Assembly: GCA_943359365.1 (NCBI GenBank)
Contig: CALRHG010000003.1
Location: 1-41,773, forward strand
Source: Candidatus Nomurabacteria bacterium
GTDB taxonomy: Bacteria > Patescibacteriota > Minisyncoccia > Phycocordibacterales > UBA9973
DNA length: 41,773 bases
Reading direction: 5' to 3'
Part shown: positions 35,238 through 41,773 of the stretch, piece by piece
How positions within the stretch are numbered: the stretch's first letter is position 1
Layout of the letters: each line of letters begins with the position of its first letter
The notes under the pieces: generated by a model
Told to the model about the DNA's origin: nothing
What the model saw: only the letters and a program-made list of their open reading frames with translations
Databases searched by the model: none
Program-made: the position numbers and the translations under genes

Positions 35238-36049
35238 AAGAATTTTATTTAAAAAATGAAATATATTACAGGACGAATGAATTTGAGCCGGAGAGGCCGA
35301 CTTTGGTCTTCGTCCACGGGCTTTCCGGCTCATCTTCCGCCTGGCTGCCCTACGAAAAAATATTCGAAAATAAATATAATCTGGTGACTTTCGACATTCG
35401 CGGGCACGGAAGGTCGAAAAAATTTCCAAACTATCCTGATTATGAAATCAAAAATTTTGCGGAGGATTTGCACGAACTAGTTTCTCATCTAAATATATCT
35501 AAATTTGTCATGATCAGCCATTCATTTGCGAGCCTGATCGCGGCAGAATATATAAAACAACATCCGGAAAACGTTTCGGCGGCTGTTTTTCTTTCGCCGA
35601 TTTTTGACTTAGAAAAAAGCTTCCTATCTAAAATTTCTCGGCTCATACTCGCGCTTTCTAAAATTTTCAGCTGGGTGCCTTTTAAGTCCAAGGTAGGGCA
35701 TCACGTCAACTACGCTAAATTCCCGAATTCCACCGACTGGAGCCCGAGGAGATGCTACGCGGATATTTCCAACACTACCCTGCGGACTTACTCTTATTGT
35801 TTAAGACAATCGGTCCAAAAAGAGCAGGAGCATTTTTTAGAAAAAATAAAAGTGCCGACTCTGATCGTGCACGGAGTGAAAGACACGATGTCGCCCGTAA
35901 AAAATTCTGTCGCTATTTCTAAAAAAATAAAAAATTCCGAGCTGGTGCTCATTGCCAAAGCCGATCACATCGTAGTGCTGAATAATATAGAGGAAGTATC
36001 GGCGATAATCGAATCTTTCGTATCCAAAAACAAACATATTTTGTTTTAA
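35234..36049 (+). CDS. alpha/beta hydrolase with an altered nucleophile elbow
   Basis: 271 residues. Oxyanion region VFVHGLSGSSSAWLPYEKIF, strand FDIRGHGRSKKFPNYPDYEI, nucleophile elbow MISHSFASLIA (S-H-S-F-A in place of the usual G-x-S-x-G), acid segment VHGVKDTMSPVKNS, and histidine in IAKADHIVVLNN. All three catalytic positions are present. A lipase, esterase or acyltransferase-like role fits its place between a glycosyltransferase and a PAP2-type enzyme, but the substrate is unknown. Confidence 0.85.
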   Translation: MKEFYLKNEIYYRTNEFEPERPTLVFVHGLSGSSSAWLPYEKIFENKYNLVTFDIRGHGRSKKFPNYPDYEIKNFAEDLHELVSHLNISKFVMISHSFASLIAAEYIKQHPENVSAAVFLSPIFDLEKSFLSKISRLILALSKIFSWVPFKSKVGHHVNYAKFPNSTDWSPRRCYADISNTTLRTYSYCLRQSVQKEQEHFLEKIKVPTLIVHGVKDTMSPVKNSVAISKKIKNSELVLIAKADHIVVLNNIEEVSAIIESFVSKNKHILF

Positions 36050-36060
36050 AATAAATAATC

Positions 36061-36069
36061 TGCTAGAAT
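36061..36069 (+). promoter_or_regulatory. extended -10 (TGCTAGAAT) of the PAP2-like gene
   Basis: TAGAAT preceded by TGC, six bases before the ATG at 36076; leaderless start predicted, so this gene has its own promoter after the hydrolase. Confidence 0.5.
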
Positions 36070-36075
36070 CATATT

Positions 36076-36714
36076 ATGAAGTCTTATAAAATACATTTTT
36101 CTGACCGAGTTTTCGTCCTTTCTTTCCTCTCCGGCGCCCTACTGCTTGCGATTAGCATGGTCGCGCAATTTTATTCAAGCATTTATGCCACAAACGTATC
36201 GAGCGGCCACGTGACCGACATCGTCCTTTCCAACACCAAAGCGTATGACTTGGACGGCACTTTTATTTGGGGCACGGTGATCCTTTTTTTTGTAGCGCTC
36301 CTCGTAGGCATGAGCAGGCCAAATTATCTGCCCTTCATGATGAAAAGTATAGCGATCTTTACGATAATCAGATCGATTTTTGTCAGCCTTACGCACATCG
36401 GGCCGTTTATAGACCGGATAGAAATCCGTTCGGTTATTTTTGCAGATCGTTTTTGGGAAACTATCTTCGTCGGCAATGACCTTTTCTTTTCGGGACACAC
36501 GGGGATACCTTTCCTCTTGGCGCTCATCTTTTGGCATAACAAACCTCTGCGCTTCCTATTCCTCGGCTTTTCCGTTATGTTCGCAATCGTCGTTTTGCTC
36601 GGGCATCTGCACTATTCCATAGACGTTTTGGCGGCCTACTTCATTACTTACACGATTTTTATCATGTGTAAATATTTATTCGAAAAAGACTGGCAGTTGT
36701 TTTTGAAAAAATAA
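36076..36714 (+). CDS. PAP2 / sphingomyelin-synthase-like membrane enzyme
   Basis: 212 residues and about six membrane segments. Catalytic motifs near the C-terminus: NDLFFSGHTGIPFLLALIFW and VVLLGHLHYSIDVLAAYFIT. The S-G-H-T and H-Y-S-I-D pair gives the His-His-Asp triad in the order and spacing of the sphingomyelin-synthase-type PAP2 subfamily, rather than the KxxxxxxRP form of classical PAP2. It may move or remove a phospho-headgroup on a lipid. The neighbouring DedA, glycosyltransferase and hydrolase support lipid work. Confidence 0.75.
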   Translation: MKSYKIHFSDRVFVLSFLSGALLLAISMVAQFYSSIYATNVSSGHVTDIVLSNTKAYDLDGTFIWGTVILFFVALLVGMSRPNYLPFMMKSIAIFTIIRSIFVSLTHIGPFIDRIEIRSVIFADRFWETIFVGNDLFFSGHTGIPFLLALIFWHNKPLRFLFLGFSVMFAIVVLLGHLHYSIDVLAAYFITYTIFIMCKYLFEKDWQLFLKK

Positions 36715-36743
36715 AAAAGAAAACTCTTTCTTGGCATACTTTT

Positions 36744-37970
36744 TTAGTTCCACATATCCCAAATCATGCCGGCGATGTTTTTTGGCTTGCCTTCGAGCGC
36801 GTAGTAATGCAGGTCGATAAAAGGCAGCGTGTTGCATTCGATAATCCCCCATTTTTGCGAGGATGCATCTTTGGTCGGGTCCGGAATAATTGCATCAAAG
36901 CCCACCACCGACAAGCCCGTCACTTTTGCGGCTTTTTCAAAAATTGGGATAAAACTCGGATGGAGACTGCCGATCATTTCTATGGTTTTTCCCCCGAATA
37001 ATCTGCCTATGCGATGCGAGAGAGGTAAATTTATTCCGGCGGGCAAAATATCAGAAATTGCAAATCCGGCCCGGCCCAGATGGTCATGCAATTCTTTGGA
37101 AATACGCACAGGTTCAACCCTGTTTTGCCTTTTTTTGTCTAAATCTTCTATTAATTCTTTGATAGTTTTCTTGCCGTCGCCCGCGAGTGTGGGAGCAATC
37201 CCCCGGTAAAATCCCGCGAGAGTACCAGCAACCAAAGTCGCCCGGCAGACACTGCCGGAGAGATGTTCTTCTACGACCAGATACGGACATATTTGCGCTG
37301 TAATATCAATGCCATCTTTGAAATGCTGTAAGCTGTGGATATTTGTGATGGTATGCCTGCCGCGAGAGCCTACCCGCGGTTTGACGATTACCGGTTTTGT
37401 AAATTTATAAAATACCTTCTCCGCATTTTTAGAACTAAAAAAAGACAAAGGAGAGAGTTCGGAATATGCCGGAATAGGAATATTCTGCTTCCCGAATTCT
37501 TTTTTGAGCATGATTTTATCATCCCAATTTTTGCTCATGTCTATAGATTCCGGCCTTATGGGAATGCTTTCAAAATAAAAATATTTTTCTTTATGTTTAT
37601 CTTGATTTTTTATCTTGAGCATCGCCCGATATTGGTCGAGCGGCTTACCCAAGAATATTACCTGCTCCATAATTATCCCCCTCCTCTTTGCTTCTTCCCA
37701 GATGATTCTCGAGCGAAAAGTGGCTGACCTCTCCACATCTCCGGAGAATTTCGCAAGGCGCAAAAATACTAATGTTCTAAATAAAAATTCGGGAACCAGA
37801 TCAACGAAATCTTTTACAAAAAAGGGCACATATTTTATAAGTTTTTTAACGTGATTATCGAGAGTAATAAAGATCATGTTCTCGAAAAAAGAAAAAGCGT
37901 GGTTCACGGGAGCATCTCCACAATAAGAACACGAGCTTTTTTTAACATGTGGTTCGTTTACTTGCATCAT
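36744..37970 (-). CDS. ATP-grasp ligase with an N-terminal CxxC segment
   Basis: 408 residues. ATP-grasp domain of the cyanophycin-synthetase / D-Ala-ligase type: MLKKEFGKQNIPIPAYSEL, KPVIVKPRVGSRGRHTITN (ATP-binding Lys and glycine-rich loop), YLVVEEHLSGSVCRATLVAG, and metal-binding end WGIIECNTLPFIDLHYYALE. The N-terminus has CSYCGDAPVNHAF, a possible zinc site. Residues 60-150 are unlike anything I recognise. It probably joins an amino acid to a peptide or carrier. A terminator hairpin ends four bases before the ATG, so expression may depend on read-through. Confidence 0.8.
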   Translation of the reverse strand: MMQVNEPHVKKSSCSYCGDAPVNHAFSFFENMIFITLDNHVKKLIKYVPFFVKDFVDLVPEFLFRTLVFLRLAKFSGDVERSATFRSRIIWEEAKRRGIIMEQVIFLGKPLDQYRAMLKIKNQDKHKEKYFYFESIPIRPESIDMSKNWDDKIMLKKEFGKQNIPIPAYSELSPLSFFSSKNAEKVFYKFTKPVIVKPRVGSRGRHTITNIHSLQHFKDGIDITAQICPYLVVEEHLSGSVCRATLVAGTLAGFYRGIAPTLAGDGKKTIKELIEDLDKKRQNRVEPVRISKELHDHLGRAGFAISDILPAGINLPLSHRIGRLFGGKTIEMIGSLHPSFIPIFEKAAKVTGLSVVGFDAIIPDPTKDASSQKWGIIECNTLPFIDLHYYALEGKPKNIAGMIWDMWN

Positions 37971-37973
37971 AAT

Positions 37974-38007
37974 TCAGAAAAAGACAGCCGAGATTACTAG
38001 GCTGTCT
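37974..38007 (-). terminator. terminator immediately before the ATP-grasp gene
   Basis: On minus, AGACAGCC (38007-38000 side) pairs with GGCTGTCT (37989-37982) over eight bases, followed by TTTT (with CTG). It ends the kinase-regulator operon and also lies between the promoter at 38111 and the ATP-grasp ATG. Confidence 0.75.
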
Positions 38008-38010
38008 CTT

Positions 38011-38046
38011 TTATATCTTTCGAAATACTTTTTGTAAATAAGTCAC
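38011..38046 (-). CDS. possible 11-residue leader peptide
   Basis: GTG at 38046 to TAA at 38011, product MTYLQKVFRKI. It has one of the best Shine-Dalgarno sequences in the window (AAAGGAGA, 38063-38056). The stop codon is three bases from the terminator stem, so a terminating ribosome would cover the stem's left arm. Confidence 0.4.
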   Translation of the reverse strand: MTYLQKVFRKI

Positions 38047-38110
38047 TTTTAGTGGTCTCCTTTAATCATAAAAATTATTGAGTTTTAAATTGATAATAAC
38101 CGACCAATCT

Positions 38111-38119
38111 ATTGTATCA
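38111..38119 (-). promoter_or_regulatory. extended -10 (TGATACAAT) of the ATP-grasp leader
   Basis: TACAAT preceded by TGA on minus, after the stop of the regulator gene (38145) and before the leader peptide and terminator. A transcript from here would be about 130 bases if it terminated. Confidence 0.5.
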
Positions 38120-38144
38120 CACTTTTTAATCTAACAAGTCCTTG

Positions 38145-38960
38145 TTATTTGCTCTGGTTTATGACCTCTTTTATCTGGTCTATTATTTCATTAGGGGTAA
38201 CTGTAGCTTTCACCAAGAAACGCTCCGCTCCGAGGCTCTTACCTTTTTCAATATCTGCCGCTTGCCCCAGATTGGAGAGGAGAATGACCGGTATGTGCTT
38301 GATTTTCGGGTCGCTCTTAATGCGCCTCAGGATTTCAAAGCCGTCCATGCCGGAGAGAATAATATCAAGCATCACAATATCCGGCATCTCTCGATCAATA
38401 ATTTTCAAAGCGTCCTCGCCTTCGCTCGCGTGGAAAAAAACACATTTAGTTGAAGCAAATTTTCGGGCGATGATGTCGTTGAGAAATTGATCATCTTCCA
38501 CCCAGACTATTTTCTTACCTTCTAGGCTGGCCCCGCTTTCTTTTTGATTAATCGCTCCTTCTAAAGATTTTACGGAAGCGGAAGATTCTTCGCCCTTTGT
38601 AATCTGCGCCCGCACTTTTACCAAAACTTCCTCCGGATCAAACTGAGCTTTGACCAAGTAGTCTTTGACCCCGAGAGCGAGCGCCCGATTGATCTCGACC
38701 GGCTGGCCGGAATTGGAAACAATAATGACCGGAATTTTCGCCAAGACCGGATCTTTCTGCTGAGCTTCCAGTATCTCGTAGCCGTTCATGCCGGGTAGAA
38801 TAATATCGAGCAGTATCAAATCCGGCCCGAAAGATTTCATCTTGGCAAAACCTTCCGATCCGTCCCGCACTAGCACAGCTTCAAAGCCTTCATTCTTGAG
38901 CTTCTGCAAAAGCACATCACCCAGGAACACGTCGTCTTCAATTATTAAAATTTTCTTCAT
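38145..38960 (-). CDS. response regulator with two receiver domains
   Basis: 271 residues, two REC domains in tandem and no output domain. First: IIEDDVFLGDVLL, phosphoacceptor Asp52 in LLDIILPGMNG, IIVSNSG, YLVKAQF. Second (from about 145): VWVEDDQFLNDIIA, MLDIILSGMDGFE, ILLSNLG, FLVKATV. Both acidic pockets and both lysines are intact, so a phosphorelay or two-input switch is possible. It lies 11 bases after the histidine kinase gene and is the third gene of the FIST-kinase-regulator operon. Confidence 0.9.
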   Translation of the reverse strand: MKKILIIEDDVFLGDVLLQKLKNEGFEAVLVRDGSEGFAKMKSFGPDLILLDIILPGMNGYEILEAQQKDPVLAKIPVIIVSNSGQPVEINRALALGVKDYLVKAQFDPEEVLVKVRAQITKGEESSASVKSLEGAINQKESGASLEGKKIVWVEDDQFLNDIIARKFASTKCVFFHASEGEDALKIIDREMPDIVMLDIILSGMDGFEILRRIKSDPKIKHIPVILLSNLGQAADIEKGKSLGAERFLVKATVTPNEIIDQIKEVINQSK

Positions 38961-38971
38961 GTTTTTTTAAA

Positions 38972-39823
38972 CTAACCAACATTACTTTGTAATGGCACAG
39001 TAAAGTAAAAAGTCGTCCCCTTGCCCTCCTCTGTTTCAAACCAAATCTTTCCGCCATTTTTTTCGACAACAGTTTTCGCGATGTATAAGCCAAGACCTGA
39101 ACCGTCCGTTTCTTTTTTGAGAGCATTGCGCGCTCGGAAAAATTTGCTGAAAACTTCTCCCTTCTGATCTTCGGGAATACCGATGCCGCTGTCAGCAATG
39201 GAAACTAGCAGATATTCGCCGTCTTGTTTTACATCAATGTATATCTTCCCTCCGTCTATTGTATATTTAATAGCATTTTCCAGCAAGTTCTGCAGAACTG
39301 CGCGCATCGTTTCCGGATCGACATACGCCTGCGGCAAGTTTTCAAACTTATTTTTGTAAATAATCGAGATGTTGCGCTTGGAAGCCGTCGGCGCAATTTC
39401 AAAAAGCACATTGTGCATCAAGTCTATAATATCAAGATGCTTGAATCCGTAGTGCACTCGGCCGGACTGGATGCGGTCGGCGACCAGCATGTCATTCACC
39501 AAGGTGATCATGCGGGCGTTGCTCTCATAAATTTTCATCAAAAAAGTTTTTTGCTCGTTGTTGAGCTCGCCCATGTCGCCGCTTAAAAGCATGGAGAGCG
39601 TCCACTTCACGCCGGAGAGCGGAGTACGCAGCTGGTGCGCTACTACAGAAATAAAGTCGGACTTGACGCTGTCGAGCTCCTGCAGTTTTTCGTTGGCGCG
39701 GGTCAGCTCCAAATCTCGGCGCACGAGCATCCTCGCGCTTTTTTCCTGATCGACCAAGAGACTCTTCAGCTCCGCGGTTCGCTCTCTGATTTTTTGCTCT
39801 AATTCGCTTTCGTTCTCGCTCAT
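38972..39823 (-). CDS. cytoplasmic histidine kinase without its own sensor
   Basis: 283 residues. An N-terminal coiled coil (1-50), then HisKA with His63 in SVVAHQLRTPLSGVKWT, and HATPase: N box LQNLLENAIKYT, G1 IADSGIGIPEDQ, F box FSKFFRAR, G2 DGSGLGLYIAKTVV. There is no membrane segment and no PAS, GAF or HAMP domain, so the signal must come from a partner, most simply the FIST protein encoded five bases upstream. Confidence 0.92.
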   Translation of the reverse strand: MSENESELEQKIRERTAELKSLLVDQEKSARMLVRRDLELTRANEKLQELDSVKSDFISVVAHQLRTPLSGVKWTLSMLLSGDMGELNNEQKTFLMKIYESNARMITLVNDMLVADRIQSGRVHYGFKHLDIIDLMHNVLFEIAPTASKRNISIIYKNKFENLPQAYVDPETMRAVLQNLLENAIKYTIDGGKIYIDVKQDGEYLLVSIADSGIGIPEDQKGEVFSKFFRARNALKKETDGSGLGLYIAKTVVEKNGGKIWFETEEGKGTTFYFTVPLQSNVG

Positions 39824-39828
39824 AGTAA

Positions 39829-41040
39829 TTATTCCCCGATGATGACAATAACCACCGTTTCATTATGAAAAGCCGAATTGCATTTTTCAATATTGCGAAC
39901 TTCCCCGCCAAGAGGCGCCTGTTCGCCGTAAGTATAAAAACCGATGAGCGGAACTTTGTTGCCGATGACTTGCTGAATCGCGCTGATTTCGTCGCCGGAT
40001 TTATTTCCGAAAAGTTTGTTGCGGGCGATGCAATTGAAAATGACCACTGCTTTCGGACTCCCGCCGTCGAGCTGCTTCATCGCATCTTCTGCCGCAATCT
40101 TCGCCACTTTCACCGCCTCTTCGCGACTGCCTACCATCAGACGAATTTCAGAACCTTCTGGAATTTCCGCCGCGCAAGTAATCGAACCCTCTTTGTTGAC
40201 CGTAATCGGGTCGCGGATGAGGAGCTCGTCGCTGCCTTCCACTTTCATGCCGAGCGGATAAGTGACCGCAAGCTTTGCCAGCGTCTCGGTGCGGAGCACT
40301 TTCGCTTCCTCCTCGCCGAAATAATCTTCGTAAATTTTTATCGCCGGAGCGCCATTGATCTCATGCACGACTGCGCCTTCGGACTTGGTGACCTTCATCG
40401 GTTCGCCGACAGGAATCCAGCCATGTTTCACCCCGATACCGATTTTGAAATTGCCGGCCATGCCAAGGCCTACTATCGCGCCAGAATACACTTTATCATT
40501 CATGTACTGATATGTTTTTTTGAAAAGAAAATCATCGCCCGAAGCCCCGCCCACCACCGGAAAATGCGCGCCCAGAGAATCCAACACTCCGAGAACGGTG
40601 TCGGCTCCGTTGCCCGCAAGCACATCCGGTATCATCATAAAAGCTTTAAGGCCATCTTTCGCCTGTTCTTTTACTTTATCGGCCGCGACTTTTCCGGCCG
40701 CACGCGGACCCGCCGCGATATTTTCTCCGACACCAACGAAATATTTTATATCCGGAGACTTAATAGCCATAATGGTGACAGACCGATGCAATTTAATAGG
40801 TCCCGTCGTATTGATCTCTCCGGAAGTCGATGAGCCGATGAGGATCGCACTTTTGTTCACTGATCGAATCCCGTCAAGCATCTTCTGCTGGTCGAATTTA
40901 ATTGAAGCAAAAACAATCAGAAGATCCGGACTCCTGTCGCCTAATTGTTCCAGCGCATCTTCGCACGCATTCACTCCGACCGCATAAGAATCATCCCCAT
41001 AAGCCGTACCCACACTCGCTTTTATTCCTTGTTCACTCAT
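39829..41040 (-). CDS. FIST-domain sensory protein
   Basis: 403 residues with the FIST N domain (GVNACEDALEQLGDRSPDLL, AILIGSSTSGEINTTG, GASGDDFLFKKTYQYMNDKV) and FIST C domain (KIYEDYFGEEEAKVLR, YPLGMKVEGSDELLIRDPI, FNCIARNKLFGNKSGDEISA, PLIGFYTYGEQAPLGG). FIST was defined as a ligand-binding, likely amino-acid-sensing domain usually fused to kinases, GGDEF or chemotaxis outputs. Here it is a free-standing protein in an operon with a sensorless kinase. No membrane segment. Confidence 0.9.
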   Translation of the reverse strand: MSEQGIKASVGTAYGDDSYAVGVNACEDALEQLGDRSPDLLIVFASIKFDQQKMLDGIRSVNKSAILIGSSTSGEINTTGPIKLHRSVTIMAIKSPDIKYFVGVGENIAAGPRAAGKVAADKVKEQAKDGLKAFMMIPDVLAGNGADTVLGVLDSLGAHFPVVGGASGDDFLFKKTYQYMNDKVYSGAIVGLGMAGNFKIGIGVKHGWIPVGEPMKVTKSEGAVVHEINGAPAIKIYEDYFGEEEAKVLRTETLAKLAVTYPLGMKVEGSDELLIRDPITVNKEGSITCAAEIPEGSEIRLMVGSREEAVKVAKIAAEDAMKQLDGGSPKAVVIFNCIARNKLFGNKSGDEISAIQQVIGNKVPLIGFYTYGEQAPLGGEVRNIEKCNSAFHNETVVIVIIGE

Positions 41041-41070
41041 AAAAATAAATAGTTAATTTGTAACTGCTTA

Positions 41071-41099
41071 ATTATACAACTATCGGCAAATACTAACAA
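41071..41099 (-). promoter_or_regulatory. sigma-70-type promoter of the FIST-kinase-regulator operon
   Basis: TTGTTA (41099-41094), 17-base spacer, TATAAT (41076-41071), 30 bases before the ATG at 41040. One of the clearest two-box promoters in the window, and one of the few with a real leader. Confidence 0.65.
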
Positions 41100-41126
41100 C
41101 ACTCACCCATATACGTATATAAATAC

Positions 41127-41456
41127 TTATATATTTCCCCCATACATTTCCTTTTTTATTTTTTGCAACTCGGCGATTGTTTTTGGATCGGTAATTTTTA
41201 GAAAGCGGGCGAATTTTTTGCCTTCTTTGGCGACATCTTCCATGAACATTCCGATGGGCCGAATATCGAAAAGTTTTCCGGCCTTGTAGACCGAGGATTC
41301 ATATAGAGGGCGATACACTACGAAATATTTTCCCTCTTCTTCCGTATGATGCCCGACGCCGACGACTTCGTAGGCGTAGTTATTTACCGGCCCTTTTGGA
41401 TCATGCTTGTAATGATAATAGAAGCCTTTTTCGGGAATTTTGTTTGGAGCTTTCAT
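41127..41456 (-). CDS. DUF1653 family protein
   Basis: 109 residues. GFYYHYKHDPKGPVNNYAYE, VVGVGHHTEEEGKYFVVYRP, and RPIGMFMEDVAKEGKKFARF match the DUF1653 pattern (G-x-Y-x-H-Y-K, V-x-x-x-x-H-x-E-E, V-V-Y-R-x-L-Y, R-P-x-x-M-F). The fold is small and beta-rich; function is unknown in general, though a nucleotide or carbohydrate ligand has been guessed. It has an extended -10 seven bases before the ATG. Confidence 0.8.
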   Translation of the reverse strand: MKAPNKIPEKGFYYHYKHDPKGPVNNYAYEVVGVGHHTEEEGKYFVVYRPLYESSVYKAGKLFDIRPIGMFMEDVAKEGKKFARFLKITDPKTIAELQKIKKEMYGGNI

Positions 41457-41463
41457 AAATTAA

Positions 41464-41472
41464 ATTATATCA
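41464..41472 (-). promoter_or_regulatory. extended -10 (TGATATAAT) of the DUF1653 gene
   Basis: Perfect TATAAT preceded by TGA on minus, seven bases before the ATG at 41456. Confidence 0.6.
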
Positions 41473-41498
41473 CTAAGCAGGTTCAAACTTTGTCCAAC

Positions 41499-41590
41499 TG
41501 GCGGAGCCGGGCGGATTCGAACCGCCGAGGGGTTTTGAAGCCCCTGCCTCTTTAGCAAAGAGGTACGTTAGACCGCTCTGACACGGCTCC
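41499..41590 (-). tRNA. tRNA-Ser(GCT)
   Basis: A 92-base class II tRNA: acceptor GGAGCCG/CGGCTCC, discriminator G, encoded CCA. Anticodon stem-loop CCTCT-TTGCTAA-AGAGG, anticodon GCT (reads AGC and AGU). Long serine variable arm with GGGG/CCCC pairing, and T arm around TTCGAAT. Confidence 0.95.
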
Positions 41591-41680
41591 ATATGTAATC
41601 AATTACGTAATTAATTACTTAATTACTCTAGCATACTCGCACCTTTTTTCCATTTTTTGTGTTAAACTCCCAATGTATTT
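41591..41680. other. AT-rich spacer between divergent serine tRNAs
   Basis: Contains AATTACGTAATT (41601-41612), a perfect 12-base palindrome, within a run of TAATTA repeats. A TGTTAAACT sequence about 15 bases before the plus-strand tRNA could be its -10. No coding frame. Confidence 0.4.
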
Positions 41681-41770
41681 GGACAGATGGGTGAGTGGTT
41701 TAAACCAGCGGTTTACTAAACCGCCGTTCCCTTAAAAGAACCGTGGGTTCGAATCCCACTCTGTCCGCCA
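41681..41770 (+). tRNA. tRNA-Ser with anticodon ACT
   Basis: A 90-base class II tRNA with intact cloverleaf: acceptor GGACAGA/TCTGTCC, discriminator G, encoded CCA. D stem GGT/ACC, anticodon stem GCGGT/ACCGC with loop TTACTAA, variable arm GTTC/GAAC, T stem GTGGG/CCCAC with TTCGAAT. U33 and A37 are in place, so the anticodon is ACT, reading AGU. A34 is almost never used in bacterial serine tRNAs, and the neighbouring GCT tRNA already reads AGU and AGC. Confidence 0.9.
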
Positions 41771-41773
41771 AAA

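Noticed and set aside
39865-40833. A 322-codon plus-strand frame
   Set aside because: It is antisense to the FIST gene, has no start signal and has a codon-shadow composition rich in Arg, His and Phe.

Overview
The window looks like a piece of a candidate-phyla-radiation (Patescibacteria, probably Parcubacteria-group) chromosome. This is inferred from protein style and gene content, not from a search. TGA is used as a stop, so the standard bacterial code applies. Genes are compact, often overlap by 1-4 bases and rarely have Shine-Dalgarno sequences. Several housekeeping proteins are cut-down versions: PheS and PheT lack their tRNA-binding modules, ThrRS lacks the TGS domain, and the SMC-like protein has no hinge.

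Layout. (1) 1-8.8 kb: a broken transposase-like fragment, a short SMC/Rad50-like ATPase, RNase III, a NusB-Nudix fusion and ribosomal protein L32, all on the minus strand; ThrRS on plus; a Nudix hydrolase and GyrB on minus. (2) 8.8-9.7 kb: a small, densely regulated minus-strand unit around an unrecognised 107-residue protein. It has a strong promoter, a Leu(CUC)-rich leader peptide, a 1:2/2:3/3:4 set of alternative hairpins ending in a terminator, a second Leu-rich leader peptide, and a long hairpin that buries the ribosome site and start codon. (3) 9.7-17.3 kb: PheT, PheS, TrhO-type rhodanese, UvrD-type helicase with a C-terminal Fe-S nuclease, TruB and a DoxX-like membrane protein, in two overlapping minus-strand operons. 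(4) 17.3-32.8 kb: tRNA-Ser(GGA), LigA, then a full type IV pilus locus: four minor pilins, PilD, three tandem pilins, PilC, PilT, a CheY-like regulator, another pilin, a REP-associated transposase with its repeats, PilB, a PilP-like protein, PilO, PilN and PilM. (5) 32.8-36.7 kb, plus strand: ComF, DedA, a GT4 glycosyltransferase, an alpha/beta hydrolase and a PAP2/sphingomyelin-synthase-like enzyme, suggesting envelope-lipid work. (6) 36.7-41.8 kb, mostly minus: an ATP-grasp ligase behind a possible attenuator, a three-gene FIST sensor / histidine kinase / double-receiver system, a DUF1653 protein, and two divergent serine tRNAs, one with the very unusual anticodon ACT.

Two themes run across the window. 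Most transcription units start with a (usually extended) -10 box lying 6-10 bases before the start codon, which predicts leaderless or near-leaderless mRNAs. Several coding genes (ligA three times, truB twice, a minor pilin, gyrB, the transposase) contain short inverted repeats in frame, usually in variable loops, as if small palindromic elements had entered them.

The pilus genes together would build and retract a pilus and take up DNA (ComF, pilus, helicase-nuclease). The FIST and CheY-like genes could tie motility or uptake to nutrient sensing, but that link is inference. The best candidate for a new system is the 8.8-9.7 kb double-attenuator unit.
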